Assembly (NCBI RefSeq): GCF_000092645.1
Contig: NC_014165.1
Location: 2,108,001-2,172,000 of the forward strand
Origin: Thermobispora bispora DSM 43833
GTDB lineage: Bacteria > Actinomycetota > Actinomycetes > Streptosporangiales > Streptosporangiaceae
Direction: 5' to 3'
DNA: 64,000 bases
Translations under genes and position numbers: made by a program
The notes under the pieces: model-generated
What the model saw: only the letters and a program-made list of their open reading frames with translations
Told to the model about the DNA's origin: nothing
The model's database searches: none
Shown here: piece by piece, positions 19,514 through 28,762 of the stretch
How positions within the stretch are numbered: the first letter of the stretch is position 1
Layout of the letters: each line of letters opens with the position of its first letter

Positions 19514-20644
19514 TCAGACCCCGGTGAACACCCGGTTGACATCCGAGGTCGCGAGCACGCCGTAGATCTCGCCGCCCCGCTCGACCAGGAGGTACTCCCC
19601 CGCGGGCGAGTTCCGCATCGCGTCGAGCAGCGACTCCCCCTCCAGGTCCGCCCCGAGCACGAGGGCCGGCTCCAAGGTGCGCGCCACCGCGCCCACGCTG
19701 ATCCACGGCCTGCGGTGCTCGGGGGTGGCGTTCACCGCCGCCTCGTTGACGATGGCCGTCGGGCGCCCCTCGTGGTCCACGATCACCACCGCGCCGGCGC
19801 CCGCCTCCTGGGCGCGGCGCAGCGCCTCCGACAGCGGCACGTCCGCGGTCACCTCGATCGCCCGGCGGGCGAGCAGCCGCGCCCGCAGCTGCGGCAGCCG
19901 CGCGCGCACCCGGGCCACCCGGAGGGCCTGCGAGGCCCCCATCCAGATGAAGGAGGCGAGGATCAGGGTCCACACCAGCCCCCAGATGCTCGGCGGCTGC
20001 CCGGCCATCAGGTAGAACAGGAGCGGGATCGAGATCACCGCGACGGCCAGGGCGCGCCCGACCCAGGCGGCGACCGTGGTGCCGGTGACCGAGCTGCCCG
20101 CCACCTTCCACACCGCGGCGCGCAGGATCCGGCCGCCGTCGAGCGGCAGGCCCGGCAGCAGGTTGAACACGCCGACGATCAGGTTCGACGTCCACAGCTC
20201 CCAGACCAGCACGGAGAGCACCCCGTACGGCGGGAGGACGAACTCGGATAACGCGTACCCCACCCCGGCGAGGCCGAGGGAGACCAGCGGCCCGGCGAAG
20301 GCGATGGCGAACTCCCGGCCCGCCGTCTCCGGCTCGCGCTCGATCTCGGAGACGCCGCCGAGCATGTAGAGGGTGATGCGCCGCACCGGAAGGCCGTAGC
20401 GCTTCGCCACCACGCAGTGGGCGAGCTCGTGGAGGAGCACGGACAGGTACAGCAGCACGGCGAAGATCAGGGCCACCGCGTAGGTGACGGGCTCGCTGTG
20501 ACCGGGCAGGCCGTCGGCCACCTGCGGCTGGACCACGACGGTGATGAGCCCTGCCACGATGAGCCAGGTCGGCGAGACGTACACCGGGATGCCGAACGGG
20601 CGCCCCATCCGCATGCCCGGTGATCCGTTGCCCGCTGTGCTCAT
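19514..20644 (-). CDS. Site-2-type intramembrane zinc metalloprotease (M50) with CBS domains
   Basis: 376 residues. Six or so hydrophobic helices hold the zinc site HELAH (about residue 72) and the second metal motif NLLPGLPLDGG (about 165), both diagnostic of M50B proteases that cut membrane-anchored regulators. The C-terminal 130 residues form a CBS pair (TADVPLSEALRRAQEAGAGA; EGESLLDAMRNSPAGEYLLV), which usually senses adenine nucleotides. ATG 20644 follows AGGGAGGGG. Divergent from the RecB-like gene. Substrate unknown; no sigma/anti-sigma pair is adjacent. Confidence 0.93.
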   Translation of the reverse strand: MSTAGNGSPGMRMGRPFGIPVYVSPTWLIVAGLITVVVQPQVADGLPGHSEPVTYAVALIFAVLLYLSVLLHELAHCVVAKRYGLPVRRITLYMLGGVSEIEREPETAGREFAIAFAGPLVSLGLAGVGYALSEFVLPPYGVLSVLVWELWTSNLIVGVFNLLPGLPLDGGRILRAAVWKVAGSSVTGTTVAAWVGRALAVAVISIPLLFYLMAGQPPSIWGLVWTLILASFIWMGASQALRVARVRARLPQLRARLLARRAIEVTADVPLSEALRRAQEAGAGAVVIVDHEGRPTAIVNEAAVNATPEHRRPWISVGAVARTLEPALVLGADLEGESLLDAMRNSPAGEYLLVERGGEIYGVLATSDVNRVFTGV

Positions 20645-20759
20645 GCCGTGTTTCCCCTCCCTCGGGCCTCGATGCTATGCGCGGCGAGGTGAGATCAGCG
20701 TAAGATCCGAGGGGCCCGGCCGGGCAACCCGCCCGCACGCCATCGTCGGCCCCGTGGCC

Positions 20760-20765
20760 TACAGT
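20760..20765 (+). promoter_or_regulatory. -10 box of the RecB-like gene (TACAGT), leaderless spacing
   Basis: TACAGT ends 6 nt before ATG 20772. Eight bases upstream of it lies TCGTCGGCC, matching 6 of 9 positions of the mycobacterial RecA-NDp (PafBC-type) element TTGTCRGTG-N8-TANNNT. Confidence 0.45.
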
Positions 20766-20771
20766 TCCGCC

Positions 20772-21632
20772 ATGACCCTCCCCGAAGAGCGCACGATCAT
20801 CGGCGCCCTCTCCCCGTCCCGCGCCGGTGACTTCATGACCTGCCCGCTGCTCTACCGGTTCCGGGTGATCGACCAGCTCCCGGAGCGGCCCTCGCCCGCC
20901 GCGGTGCGGGGCACCCTGGTCCACGCCGTGCTCGAGCGGCTCTACGACCTGCCGGCCGCGGCGCGGACCGTCGCGGCCGCGCGCGACCTGCTCGAGCCCG
21001 AGTGGCGGCGGCTGCTCGCCGAGGAGCCGGAGTACGCCGGGCTGTTCGCCACGGACGAGGAGCGGGACGCCTGGCTGGCCAGGGCGCGCGAGATGATCGA
21101 GCGCTACTTCACCCTGGAGGACCCGCGGCGGCTGGAGCCGGCCGAGCGGGAGATGTACATCGAGGCCGTGCTCGACAGCGGCCTGCTGCTGCGCGGCTAC
21201 ATCGACCGGCTCGACGTGGCGCCCACCGGTGAGGTGCGGATCGTCGACTACAAGACCGGGTCGGCGCCGGGGCCCGAGTTCGAGGCCAAGGCGCTGTTCC
21301 AGATGAAGTTCTACGGCCTGGCGCTGTGGCGTGCCCGCGGCGTGGTGCCGCGGATGCTCCAGCTCATGTACCTCGGCAGCGGGGAGGTCGTCCGGTACGT
21401 CCCCGACGAGGCGGACCTCCGGGCCACCGAGCGCAAGGTCGAGGCGCTCTGGGCGGCGATCGACCGCGCGCTGCGCTCGCGCGAGTGGCGGGCCCGCCGC
21501 TCCCGCCTGTGCGACTGGTGCGACCATCAGGCGCTCTGCCCCGAGTTCGGCGGCACCCCGCCGCCGGTGCCCGACCGGGAGCCGCGGGTGACCCTGCGCA
21601 ACGGCGCGCGCTCCGCGACCGACGAGCTGTGA
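20772..21632 (+). CDS. RecB-family exonuclease (PD-(D/E)XK, Fe-S type)
   Basis: 286 residues, single nuclease domain without helicase. Motifs: LSPSRAGDFMTCPLLYRFR (first cysteine, C24), VRGTLVHAVLERLY (metal histidine), RGYIDRLD, IVDYKTG (catalytic D/K) and the C-terminal LCDWCDHQALC, giving the four cysteines of an AddB/Cas4-like iron-sulfur staple. Probably single-strand DNA exonuclease in repair. ATG 20772 has no Shine-Dalgarno. The orthologous position in M. tuberculosis is Rv2119. Confidence 0.92.
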   Translation: MTLPEERTIIGALSPSRAGDFMTCPLLYRFRVIDQLPERPSPAAVRGTLVHAVLERLYDLPAAARTVAAARDLLEPEWRRLLAEEPEYAGLFATDEERDAWLARAREMIERYFTLEDPRRLEPAEREMYIEAVLDSGLLLRGYIDRLDVAPTGEVRIVDYKTGSAPGPEFEAKALFQMKFYGLALWRARGVVPRMLQLMYLGSGEVVRYVPDEADLRATERKVEALWAAIDRALRSREWRARRSRLCDWCDHQALCPEFGGTPPPVPDREPRVTLRNGARSATDEL

Positions 21633-21892
21633 TCCGGGGCCGCGCCCGGAGCCGGGCCGCGGGCCGGGCGCCGGGTCATGCCGCACCCCGCCGGGACCCC
21701 GCCCGGGCGTCCGCGGCCGCCCTCGTGCCGGGGCGTCACCGGGCCCCTCGGCCGGACCGGCCGGGGGTGTGCGCCGGGCCGTTCCCCGGGCCTTCGCCGG
21801 GCCGCCGGGACATCCCGCGGTCGGTGCGGATCCTCCGTGCGGAGGAGCCGCATCTCCCGCTCCGGGAAGGATAAAACCGGACGATCGACGCC

Positions 21893-21898
21893 TACATT
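21893..21898 (+). promoter_or_regulatory. -10 box of the histidine kinase gene (TACATT)
   Basis: TACATT ends 7 nt before GTG 21906. ATAAAA further upstream makes this the most AT-rich stretch in the gap. Confidence 0.45.
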
Positions 21899-21905
21899 GT
21901 GTTAC

Positions 21906-23123
21906 GTGCCTCCCACCCTCGCCGATCTCCGCTCCCGATTGCAGGCCGGCCCCCCGCTCGGTGACGCGGTGCTCGCGCTGGCGCTCACCGCGGCGTCGCT
22001 CGCGTTGATCACGCTGCCGGGCCTGGAGCCGCTCGCGCGCTGGCTCGGCATCGCCCCGGCCGTCACGCGGCCGCCGGACGCGACCGGCCTGGTGCTCGCC
22101 GCGCTCTGCACGCTGCCCGTGGCCTTCCGGCGGAGCCGGCCGCTGCTGCTCCTGGCGCTCACCACCCTGCCCGAATGGGCGCTCCACTCGCTCGCCCACC
22201 CCACCGGGCTGAGCGGCCTGGCCGCGCTCATCCTGCTCTACACCGCATCGGCCGGGCGGGGCCTGGCGATGAGCCTGCTCGCCCTCGGCATGTGCGTGGT
22301 GCGGTACGCCGGTTACGTCCTGCTCGTCCCTGGCGGGCTCTTCTGGCGCGGCCACCTGGCGGTCGGCACGGTCATCGCGCTCTGCTGGCTGATCGGCCGG
22401 ACCACCCGGCTGCGCCGCGCCTACCTCGCCGAGCTCGAGGAGCGGGCCGCCCGCCTGGAGCGGGCCAGGGAGGCCGACACCCGCGCCGCCCGGGCCGAGG
22501 AGCGCTCGCGCATCGCCCGGGAGCTCCACGACGTGGTGGCGCACCACGTGAGCGTCATGACCGTGCAGGCCGCGGCCGCGCGCCGGGTGCTCGACAACGC
22601 GCCCGACGCGGCCCGGGACGCGCTCACCGCCATCGAGCAGATGGGCCGGGCGGCGTTGGCCGAGATGCGCAACATCGTCGGGGTGCTCCGGACCGGCGAC
22701 CCGGCCGAGCGCGCCCCGCAGCCGGGCATGCGGGACCTGCCCGCGCTCGTCGAGCAGATGCGCGAGGCGGGCCTCGCCGCCCGCCTCCGGGTCGAGGGCG
22801 TGGCGCGGCCCCTTCCGCCCGGGATCGACCTCGCCGCCTACCGCCTGGTGCAGGAGGCCCTGACCAACAGCCTGCGCCACGCCGGCCCGTCCGCCCAGGC
22901 CTGGGTGACCGTCCGGTACGACCCGGGCGAGCTCACCGTGCACGTGGAGGACGACGGCGGCCGGCCGGACGGCAAGCCCGCCGCCGGCGGCACCGGGGGC
23001 GGTCACGGCCTGGTGGGCATCCGCGAGCGCGTGGCGCTCTATGGTGGACGATTGCGGATCGGGCCCCGCCCCGGCGGAGGCTTCGAGGTCCGCGCCCACT
23101 TCCCCCTCAAGGATGGAACATGA
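21906..23123 (+). CDS. Two-component sensor histidine kinase (NarL/DesK-type, HisKA_3)
   Basis: 405 residues. Four to five N-terminal membrane helices (about 15-170) act as the input region. A coiled linker leads to the HisKA_3 dimerisation box RSRIARELHDVVAHHVSVM with the phospho-accepting histidine, and a HATPase domain ends in GHGLVGIRERVALYGG. Phosphorylates the adjacent response regulator; signal unknown. GTG 21906 is preferred because it follows a -10 box by 7 nt; GTG 21899 is out of frame. Overlaps the regulator by ATGA. Confidence 0.92.
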   Translation: MPPTLADLRSRLQAGPPLGDAVLALALTAASLALITLPGLEPLARWLGIAPAVTRPPDATGLVLAALCTLPVAFRRSRPLLLLALTTLPEWALHSLAHPTGLSGLAALILLYTASAGRGLAMSLLALGMCVVRYAGYVLLVPGGLFWRGHLAVGTVIALCWLIGRTTRLRRAYLAELEERAARLERAREADTRAARAEERSRIARELHDVVAHHVSVMTVQAAAARRVLDNAPDAARDALTAIEQMGRAALAEMRNIVGVLRTGDPAERAPQPGMRDLPALVEQMREAGLAARLRVEGVARPLPPGIDLAAYRLVQEALTNSLRHAGPSAQAWVTVRYDPGELTVHVEDDGGRPDGKPAAGGTGGGHGLVGIRERVALYGGRLRIGPRPGGGFEVRAHFPLKDGT

Positions 23124-23800
23124 CGATCCGCGTGTTGCTCGCCGACGACCAGCCGCTGCTGCGCACGGGGTTCCGGCTCATTCTCGAGGCCGAGCAGGAC
23201 ATCACCGTCGTCGGCGAGGCGGGTGACGGAGCCACCGCCCTGGAGCAGGCGAGGGCGCTGCTCCCGGACGTGGTCCTGATGGACATCCGCATGCCCGGGG
23301 TGGACGGCATCGAGGCGACCCGCCGCATCGTCCGGGAGCAGAAGGGCGGGCACGTCCCCCGGGTGCTCGTGCTCACCACCTTCGACCTGGACGAGTACAT
23401 CGTCGAGGCGCTCCGGGCCGGGGCGAGCGGCTTCCTGCTCAAGGACGTGCCCCCGGACGAGCTGGTGCAGGCGATCCGGGTGGTCGCCGCCGGCGACGCG
23501 ATCGTCGCCCCGAGCGTGACCCGGCGGCTGCTCGACAAGTTCGCCGCGCTCCTCCCCCCGGCTGACCGTCAGCCGACCCCGGCGCTGCTCGAGCGGCTCA
23601 CCGAGCGGGAGCTCGAGGTGCTCCGCCTGATCGCCAAGGGCATGTCGAACGCCGAGATCGCCGCCGAGCTCGTGGTCAGCGAGACCACGGTCAAGACGCA
23701 CGTCGGCAACGTGCTGACCAAGCTCGGGCTGCGGGACCGGGTGCAGGCGGTCGTGCTCGCCTACGAGACCGGGCTGGTCGTCCCCGGGGCGTTCTCCTGA
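23120..23800 (+). CDS. NarL/LuxR-family response regulator
   Basis: 226 residues. The receiver domain has acidic residues DD near 9-10, phospho-acceptor Asp in [10 protein letters not shown] (about 55), Thr in VLTTFD and Lys in FLLKDVP. The LuxR-type helix-turn-helix is at about 160-215 ([34 protein letters not shown]). ATG 23120 overlaps the kinase stop (ATGA), so translation is coupled. Its last 40 bp overlap the end of the oppositely read dppF gene. Confidence 0.95.
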   Translation: MTIRVLLADDQPLLRTGFRLILEAEQDITVVGEAGDGATALEQARALLPDVVLMDIRMPGVDGIEATRRIVREQKGGHVPRVLVLTTFDLDEYIVEALRAGASGFLLKDVPPDELVQAIRVVAAGDAIVAPSVTRRLLDKFAALLPPADRQPTPALLERLTERELEVLRLIAKGMSNAEIAAELVVSETTVKTHVGNVLTKLGLRDRVQAVVLAYETGLVVPGAFS

Positions 23801-24867
23801 CCCTCCCGGCCGCCGGCCCGCGCGGGCGCCGGCGGCTCCTCCGGGAAGTGGCAGGCCACCCGGTGGCCCGGCGCGAGCTCGACCAGCGGCGGCTCGGCCG
23901 TACGGCAGACCTCCTGGGCCTTCCAGCACCGGGTGTGGAACCGGCAGGCGGGCGGGGGGTTGAGCGGGGAGGGCACGTCCCCCTGCAGCCGGATCCGCTC
24001 CCGCCGCTCGCGGTGCCTGGGGTCGGGGATCGGCACGGCCGACAGCAGCGCCTTGGTGTACGGGTGACGGGGCGACTCGTACAGGCTCTTCCGGTCGGCC
24101 ATCTCGACGATCTTGCCGAGGTACATGACGGCGACCCGGTCGCTGATGTGCCGGACCACCGACAGGTCGTGCGCGATCACCACGTAGGTGAGGTCGAACT
24201 CGCGCTGCAGGTCCTCCAGCAGGTTGATCACCTGGGCCTGGATCGACACGTCCAGCGCGGACACCGGCTCGTCCGCGATGATCAGTTTGGGCCGCAGCGC
24301 GAGGGTGCGGGCGATGCCGATCCGCTGCCGCTGGCCGCCGGAGAACTCGTGCGGGTAGCGGTTGTAGTGCTCCGGGTTGAGGCCGACCCGCTCCAGGAGC
24401 TCCTGGACGGTCGCCTTGATGCCCTTCTCCGTCGCGACCTTCTGGATCCGCAGCGGCGCGCCCACGATCGCGCCGACCGTGTGCCGGGGGTTGAGCGAGC
24501 TGTACGGGTCCTGGAAGATCATCTGGATGTCGCGGCGGAGCGGCCGCATGGCCCGCTGCGACAGGTGGGTGATGTCACGGCCGTCGAAGACGATCCGGCC
24601 GCCCGTGGGCTCGAGCAGCCGGGTGATCAGGCGGCCGGTCGTGGTCTTGCCGCACCCCGACTCGCCCACCAGGCCGAGGGTCTCGCCCTTGCGCACGTCG
24701 AAGGTGACGCCGTCCACCGCCCGGACCACCCCCACCTCCCGCTTGAACAGGCCCCGGGTGACCGGGAAGTGCTTCTCCAGCCCTTCCACCGACAGCAGCG
24801 GTTCGCCGCGTTCCATCCGCCTCTCCCCGTCCGGCGGCCCGGCCGCCGCGCCGTTCCGCCGGCTCAC
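23761..24867 (-). CDS. dppF: Oligopeptide/dipeptide ABC transporter ATP-binding protein (DppF/OppF)
   Basis: 368 residues from GTG 24867, which overlaps the dppD stop (GTGA) and follows TGGAGG. A shorter start at ATG 24816 ([13 protein letters not shown]) is also possible. Walker [11 protein letters not shown]-loop [12 protein letters not shown], signature [11 protein letters not shown], Walker [13 protein letters not shown] and H-loop IAHDLSVV are all intact. The C-terminal oligopeptide-transporter extension carries the cysteine cluster [14 protein letters not shown], typical of this subfamily. Powers peptide uptake with DppD. Confidence 0.94.
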   Translation of the reverse strand: MSRRNGAAAGPPDGERRMERGEPLLSVEGLEKHFPVTRGLFKREVGVVRAVDGVTFDVRKGETLGLVGESGCGKTTTGRLITRLLEPTGGRIVFDGRDITHLSQRAMRPLRRDIQMIFQDPYSSLNPRHTVGAIVGAPLRIQKVATEKGIKATVQELLERVGLNPEHYNRYPHEFSGGQRQRIGIARTLALRPKLIIADEPVSALDVSIQAQVINLLEDLQREFDLTYVVIAHDLSVVRHISDRVAVMYLGKIVEMADRKSLYESPRHPYTKALLSAVPIPDPRHRERRERIRLQGDVPSPLNPPPACRFHTRCWKAQEVCRTAEPPLVELAPGHRVACHFPEEPPAPARAGGREGQENAPGTTSPVS

Positions 24868-25889
24868 GACGCCTCCAGTCTCGGTCTGATCTCGTTCTCC
24901 CAGATGGCCCGCCGCTCGGCCCGGTCCAGGTGGCAGCGGAGCGCGTGCCCGGGCCCGGTCTGCAGCAGGTCGGGCACCTCGGTCCGGCACCGCTCGCCGA
25001 CGCGGTCCGGGTAGTCGCACCGGACGTGGAAGGCGCAGCCGGGCGGCACGTTGATGAGCGAGGGCGGCAGCCCCCTGATCGGCATGAGCCGCTCGGACGG
25101 CTCCCGGTCGAGGCGGGGCATCGAGCCGAGCAGGCCCCAGGTGTACGGGTGCTCGGGCCGCTCGAAGATGTCCTCCACCGTGCCGTGCTCGACGCACCGG
25201 CCGGCGTACATCACCAGGACCTCGTCGGCGAGCTCGGCCACCACCCCGAGGTCGTGCGTGATGATGATCAGCGCGGCGTTGACCTCCCGCTGCAGATCCC
25301 GCATGAGGTCGAGGATCTGCGCCTGCACGGTCACGTCCAGCGCCGTGGTCGGCTCGTCGGCGATCAGCAGCTCCGGGTCGCAGCAGAGCGCCATGGCGAT
25401 CATCGCGCGCTGCCGCATGCCGCCGGAGAACTCGTGCGGGTAGCTGTCCACCCGCTTGTCCGGCTGCGGGATGCCCACCCGGCCGAGCATGTCGATCGCG
25501 TGCCGGCGCGCGGCGGCCTTGCTCACGTTGTGGTGCACCCGGTAGGCCTCGATGATCTGCTCGCCGACCGTGTAGTAGGGGTGCAGCGCGGTCAGCGGGT
25601 CCTGGAAGATCATCGCCATCTTCTTGCCGCGCAGCGCCCGCACCCGCTCCGGGCTCGCGCCGACCAGCTCCTCGCCGTCGAGCCAGATCTCCCCGGAGAT
25701 CCTGGCCCGGGTGCCCTTGTGCAGGCCGAGGATGCCGAGGCTGGTGACGCTCTTGCCCGAGCCCGACTCGCCGACGATGCCGAGGGTCCGGCCGCGCTCC
25801 AGCGAGAAGGACAGGCCGTCCACCGCCTTGACCAGGCCGTCGTCGGTCGGGAAGTGGATCCGCAGGTCCTTGACCTCGAGAAAGCTCAT
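24864..25889 (-). CDS. dppD: Oligopeptide/dipeptide ABC transporter ATP-binding protein (DppD/OppD)
   Basis: 341 residues. Walker [11 protein letters not shown]-loop [12 protein letters not shown], signature [11 protein letters not shown], Walker [13 protein letters not shown] and H-loop ITHDLGVV. The C-terminal extension has the [17 protein letters not shown] cluster seen in OppD/DppD proteins. ATG 25889 overlaps the dppB stop by ATGA. Acts as heterodimer with DppF on the inner face of the membrane. Confidence 0.95.
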   Translation of the reverse strand: MSFLEVKDLRIHFPTDDGLVKAVDGLSFSLERGRTLGIVGESGSGKSVTSLGILGLHKGTRARISGEIWLDGEELVGASPERVRALRGKKMAMIFQDPLTALHPYYTVGEQIIEAYRVHHNVSKAAARRHAIDMLGRVGIPQPDKRVDSYPHEFSGGMRQRAMIAMALCCDPELLIADEPTTALDVTVQAQILDLMRDLQREVNAALIIITHDLGVVAELADEVLVMYAGRCVEHGTVEDIFERPEHPYTWGLLGSMPRLDREPSERLMPIRGLPPSLINVPPGCAFHVRCDYPDRVGERCRTEVPDLLQTGPGHALRCHLDRAERRAIWENEIRPRLEAS

Positions 25890-26902
25890 GTCAGCCTCAC
25901 CCTCGGGTCGACCACGGCGTAGAGCAGGTCGACGATCAGGTTGGCGACGACGATGAAGACCGTCGCCACCATGGTCACGCCCATGATCTTGGGAAGGTCG
26001 TTGGCGGCGATCGCCTGGACCGCGTACTTCCCGATCCCCGGGAGCGAGAACGTGCTCTCGGTCAGGATGGCGCCGCCGAGCAGCAGGCCGAGGTCGAGGC
26101 CGAAGATCGTCACGATCGGGGTGAGCGCGCCGCGGAGGCCGTGCTTGACGATCACCTTGGACTCGGGCAGGCCCTTGGCCCGCGCCGTCCTGATGTAGTC
26201 CTCGCTCATGGTCTCGAGCATTCCGGCGCGGGTCAGCCGGGCGTATCCGGCCGCGTACAGGAAGGCCAGGGTGACCCACGGGAGGATCAGGTCGTACGCC
26301 CACCGCAGCGGGTTCTCCAGGAAGGGCGTGTAGCTGCCGCCCGGGGCGGTGATACCGAAGTGGTAGCTGAAGATCACCAGGGCCATCATCCCGGTGAAGA
26401 AGATCGGCAGGGACACGCCGGCGAGGGCGACGGCCATGGCGGCGCGGTCGAAGAGGGAGCCGCGGCGGAGCGCGGAGAGCACGCCGATGGCCACGCCGGT
26501 GACCAGCCAGATGACCGACGCGCCGATCGCGAGCGAGATGGTGACCGGCAGCCGGTCGAGCAGCTCCGGCCAGACGGGCTGCTTGGTGATGAAGGAGTAG
26601 CCCAGGCACGGCGCCGGGCAGTGCTCCACGCCGGCCCCGATGTCGTACTCGGTGCCGAGGAAGACGCCCTTGATCCACCGGCCGTACTGGACGATGAGCG
26701 GGTCGGTGAGCCCCAGCCGCTCCGCGATGGCCTGCGCCGTCTCCGCGGAGGCGCCCTTGCTGCCGACGTACCGGTTGGCGATGTCGAGCGGCGTGACCCC
26801 GGCGAGCCGCGGAACCACGAAGAAGATCGAGAAGGTGACGATGCTCACGATGATCAACATGAGCACCGCGGCGATCAGACGCCGGATGATGTACGCGACC
26901 AT
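25886..26902 (-). CDS. dppB: Oligopeptide/dipeptide ABC transporter permease (DppB)
   Basis: 338 residues with six membrane helices, opening [20 protein letters not shown]. The cytoplasmic EAA-type loop is [25 protein letters not shown], typical of DppB. A periplasmic insertion (about 45-110) includes two cysteines ([11 protein letters not shown]), larger than in enteric DppB. ATG 26902 is preceded by GGGGGG. Forms the channel with DppC. Confidence 0.94.
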   Translation of the reverse strand: MVAYIIRRLIAAVLMLIIVSIVTFSIFFVVPRLAGVTPLDIANRYVGSKGASAETAQAIAERLGLTDPLIVQYGRWIKGVFLGTEYDIGAGVEHCPAPCLGYSFITKQPVWPELLDRLPVTISLAIGASVIWLVTGVAIGVLSALRRGSLFDRAAMAVALAGVSLPIFFTGMMALVIFSYHFGITAPGGSYTPFLENPLRWAYDLILPWVTLAFLYAAGYARLTRAGMLETMSEDYIRTARAKGLPESKVIVKHGLRGALTPIVTIFGLDLGLLLGGAILTESTFSLPGIGKYAVQAIAANDLPKIMGVTMVATVFIVVANLIVDLLYAVVDPRVRLT

Positions 26903-26963
26903 TGTCCCCCCGGCCAGGGGGACCGGCCGTGCCGGCCGGTCCCCGCATGCCTAGCCCCGACGG

Positions 26964-28718
26964 TTACGGCTGCTCGACGCCCATGTTCAGGTAGTCGTAC
27001 ATGTCGAAGGCGCCCGTGACGAACACGTTGGTCACGCCCTTGCCCCGCAGGAGCAGCGCCTTGGCCCACACCGCCGGCAGGACGTACGCGCCCTCCATGA
27101 CCTTCCGGTCGATCTCACCCCAGATGGCGTCGCGCTTGGCCTTGTCCGGCTCGGCCATGGCCTTGTCGATCAGCTCGTCGATCTCCTTGCTCTTCACGCT
27201 GAGGTTGTAGTTGCCGGACTCGCGGATGGTCCGGCTGTCGACGATCTGCGACAGGAAGCCGAAGCCGTCGTTCCAGTCCGCGGCCCACCCGTGGGCGGCG
27301 AGGCCGACGTTGTTCTTCCGGGTGAACTCGGGCTTGCCGGCGTAGCTGGCGAAGTAGTCGCTGGTCGGGTAGCCCTTCAGGGTGAGCTTGATGCCGACCC
27401 GGGCGAGCGCCTGCTGGAGCGACTCGGCCGCGGCCTGCTCCTTCGGCCGGTCCGAGCGGTAGACCATGACGGTCTCGAAGCCGTCGGGGTGGCCGCAGGC
27501 CTGGAGGGCGGCCTTCGCCTTCTCCAGGTCACCGGTGCCCGTGGGGTACAGGTCGAGCTTCTGCCATCCGTCGATCGACGGCGGCATCAGGCCCGTGGCG
27601 ATCTCGCCCTGGAGCTCGCCGCCGTAGGCGTTCTGCAGCCCGACCCGGTCGGCCGCGTAGATGATCGCCTTGCGGCACTCGACGTTGTCGAGCGGCGGGG
27701 TGTCGAGGATCGAGATGAACCAGGTGCGGGCGCTGGTCGGGTTGTCCGCCCGCGCCTTGAGCGCCGGGTCGCCCAGGACGGTGCCGAGGGCGGCCGCCTG
27801 CACGCCGGTGCCGGCGAGGTCGACGTGGACGTCGCCCGAGATGAGGCGGTTGTCCAGGTCGTTCGCCTCGACGCCGAGGGAGATCTCGATGCGGTCCGGG
27901 AGGGCCTTGCGGATCGGGTCGGTGTTCGGGTCCCAGTGCGGGTTGCGCACCAGGGTGTACTGCTTGCCCTCCTCGACCTTCTCGAACATGTACGGCCCGG
28001 AGGCGATCGGGTGCTGCCGGTACTTGACCCCGGTGTCCTTGTCCTTGGGGACCGGGACGGTGGACGGCAGCGCCGCGAAGTTGTCGAAGCCCGCGTACGG
28101 CTTCTTCAGGTGGAAGACGATCGTCCGGTCGTCCGGCGTCTCGATCGCCTGGTCGGTGTTGACGTCCGGCGTCTCGTAGACGCTGACGAAGTCCTTCGGC
28201 AGGTCGAGCCAGTCGTTGAAGTACGTCGGGCCGTTGACGAAGGTCTTCTTGTCGAGCGAGCGGAGCACCGCGTACTTGACGTCCTTGGACGTGATCGGGG
28301 TGCCGTCCTCGAACTTGAGGCCCTCGCGGAGCCGGTAGGTCCAGGTCTTGCCGCCGTCGGACGGGGTGCCGAGGCTCTCGGCCAGGTCGGGGACGAGCTC
28401 GCGGCCCTCCGCGCCCGGGGCGGGCTTGTAGGTGACGAGCGGCCGCCCGTAGAGCCGGAGCAGGTTCCACGAGAGGGCGTAGTAGGTGTCACCGGGGTCG
28501 ATGGAGTCCCACGCCTCGGTGATCGCCATCTTCAGGGTGCCGCCCTTCTTGTCCGAAGGGTTGACCACCTTCTCCAGAGCCGCGTTGAACCCGTCGCCGG
28601 ACGAGGCGGATCCACCGCCGGTGCTCTGTCCCCCGCCGCCACCGCCGCAGGCGGAGACGCCCAGCGTGAGGGCGGCTAGGGCGGCGGTGACCGCGGGCCT
28701 GGCCAGTCGCTTCTTCAT
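26964..28718 (-). CDS. dppA: Peptide ABC transporter substrate-binding lipoprotein (SBP family 5, DppA-like)
   Basis: 584 residues. Lipobox LGVSACGG gives acylated cysteine near residue 24. A Gly/Ser linker follows, then a family-5 solute-binding domain (AITEAWDSIDPGDTYYA; LVPDLAESLGTPSDGGKTWTYRLREGLKFEDG). Captures peptides or other substrates outside the membrane; the ligand cannot be told. ATG 28718 has AAGGAG 11 nt upstream. It lies between the two permease genes, an unusual position. Confidence 0.93.
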   Translation of the reverse strand: MKKRLARPAVTAALAALTLGVSACGGGGGGQSTGGGSASSGDGFNAALEKVVNPSDKKGGTLKMAITEAWDSIDPGDTYYALSWNLLRLYGRPLVTYKPAPGAEGRELVPDLAESLGTPSDGGKTWTYRLREGLKFEDGTPITSKDVKYAVLRSLDKKTFVNGPTYFNDWLDLPKDFVSVYETPDVNTDQAIETPDDRTIVFHLKKPYAGFDNFAALPSTVPVPKDKDTGVKYRQHPIASGPYMFEKVEEGKQYTLVRNPHWDPNTDPIRKALPDRIEISLGVEANDLDNRLISGDVHVDLAGTGVQAAALGTVLGDPALKARADNPTSARTWFISILDTPPLDNVECRKAIIYAADRVGLQNAYGGELQGEIATGLMPPSIDGWQKLDLYPTGTGDLEKAKAALQACGHPDGFETVMVYRSDRPKEQAAAESLQQALARVGIKLTLKGYPTSDYFASYAGKPEFTRKNNVGLAAHGWAADWNDGFGFLSQIVDSRTIRESGNYNLSVKSKEIDELIDKAMAEPDKAKRDAIWGEIDRKVMEGAYVLPAVWAKALLLRGKGVTNVFVTGAFDMYDYLNMGVEQP

Positions 28719-28762
28719 TTCTCGTACCACTCCTTGCCCTGGGGAGCCGGGGACCGTTGAGA

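Noticed and set aside
20772-21632. Cas4
   Set aside because: The four-cysteine RecB-like nuclease resembles Cas4, but there is no CRISPR context and the gene is a standard neighbour of trmI and arc in actinobacteria.
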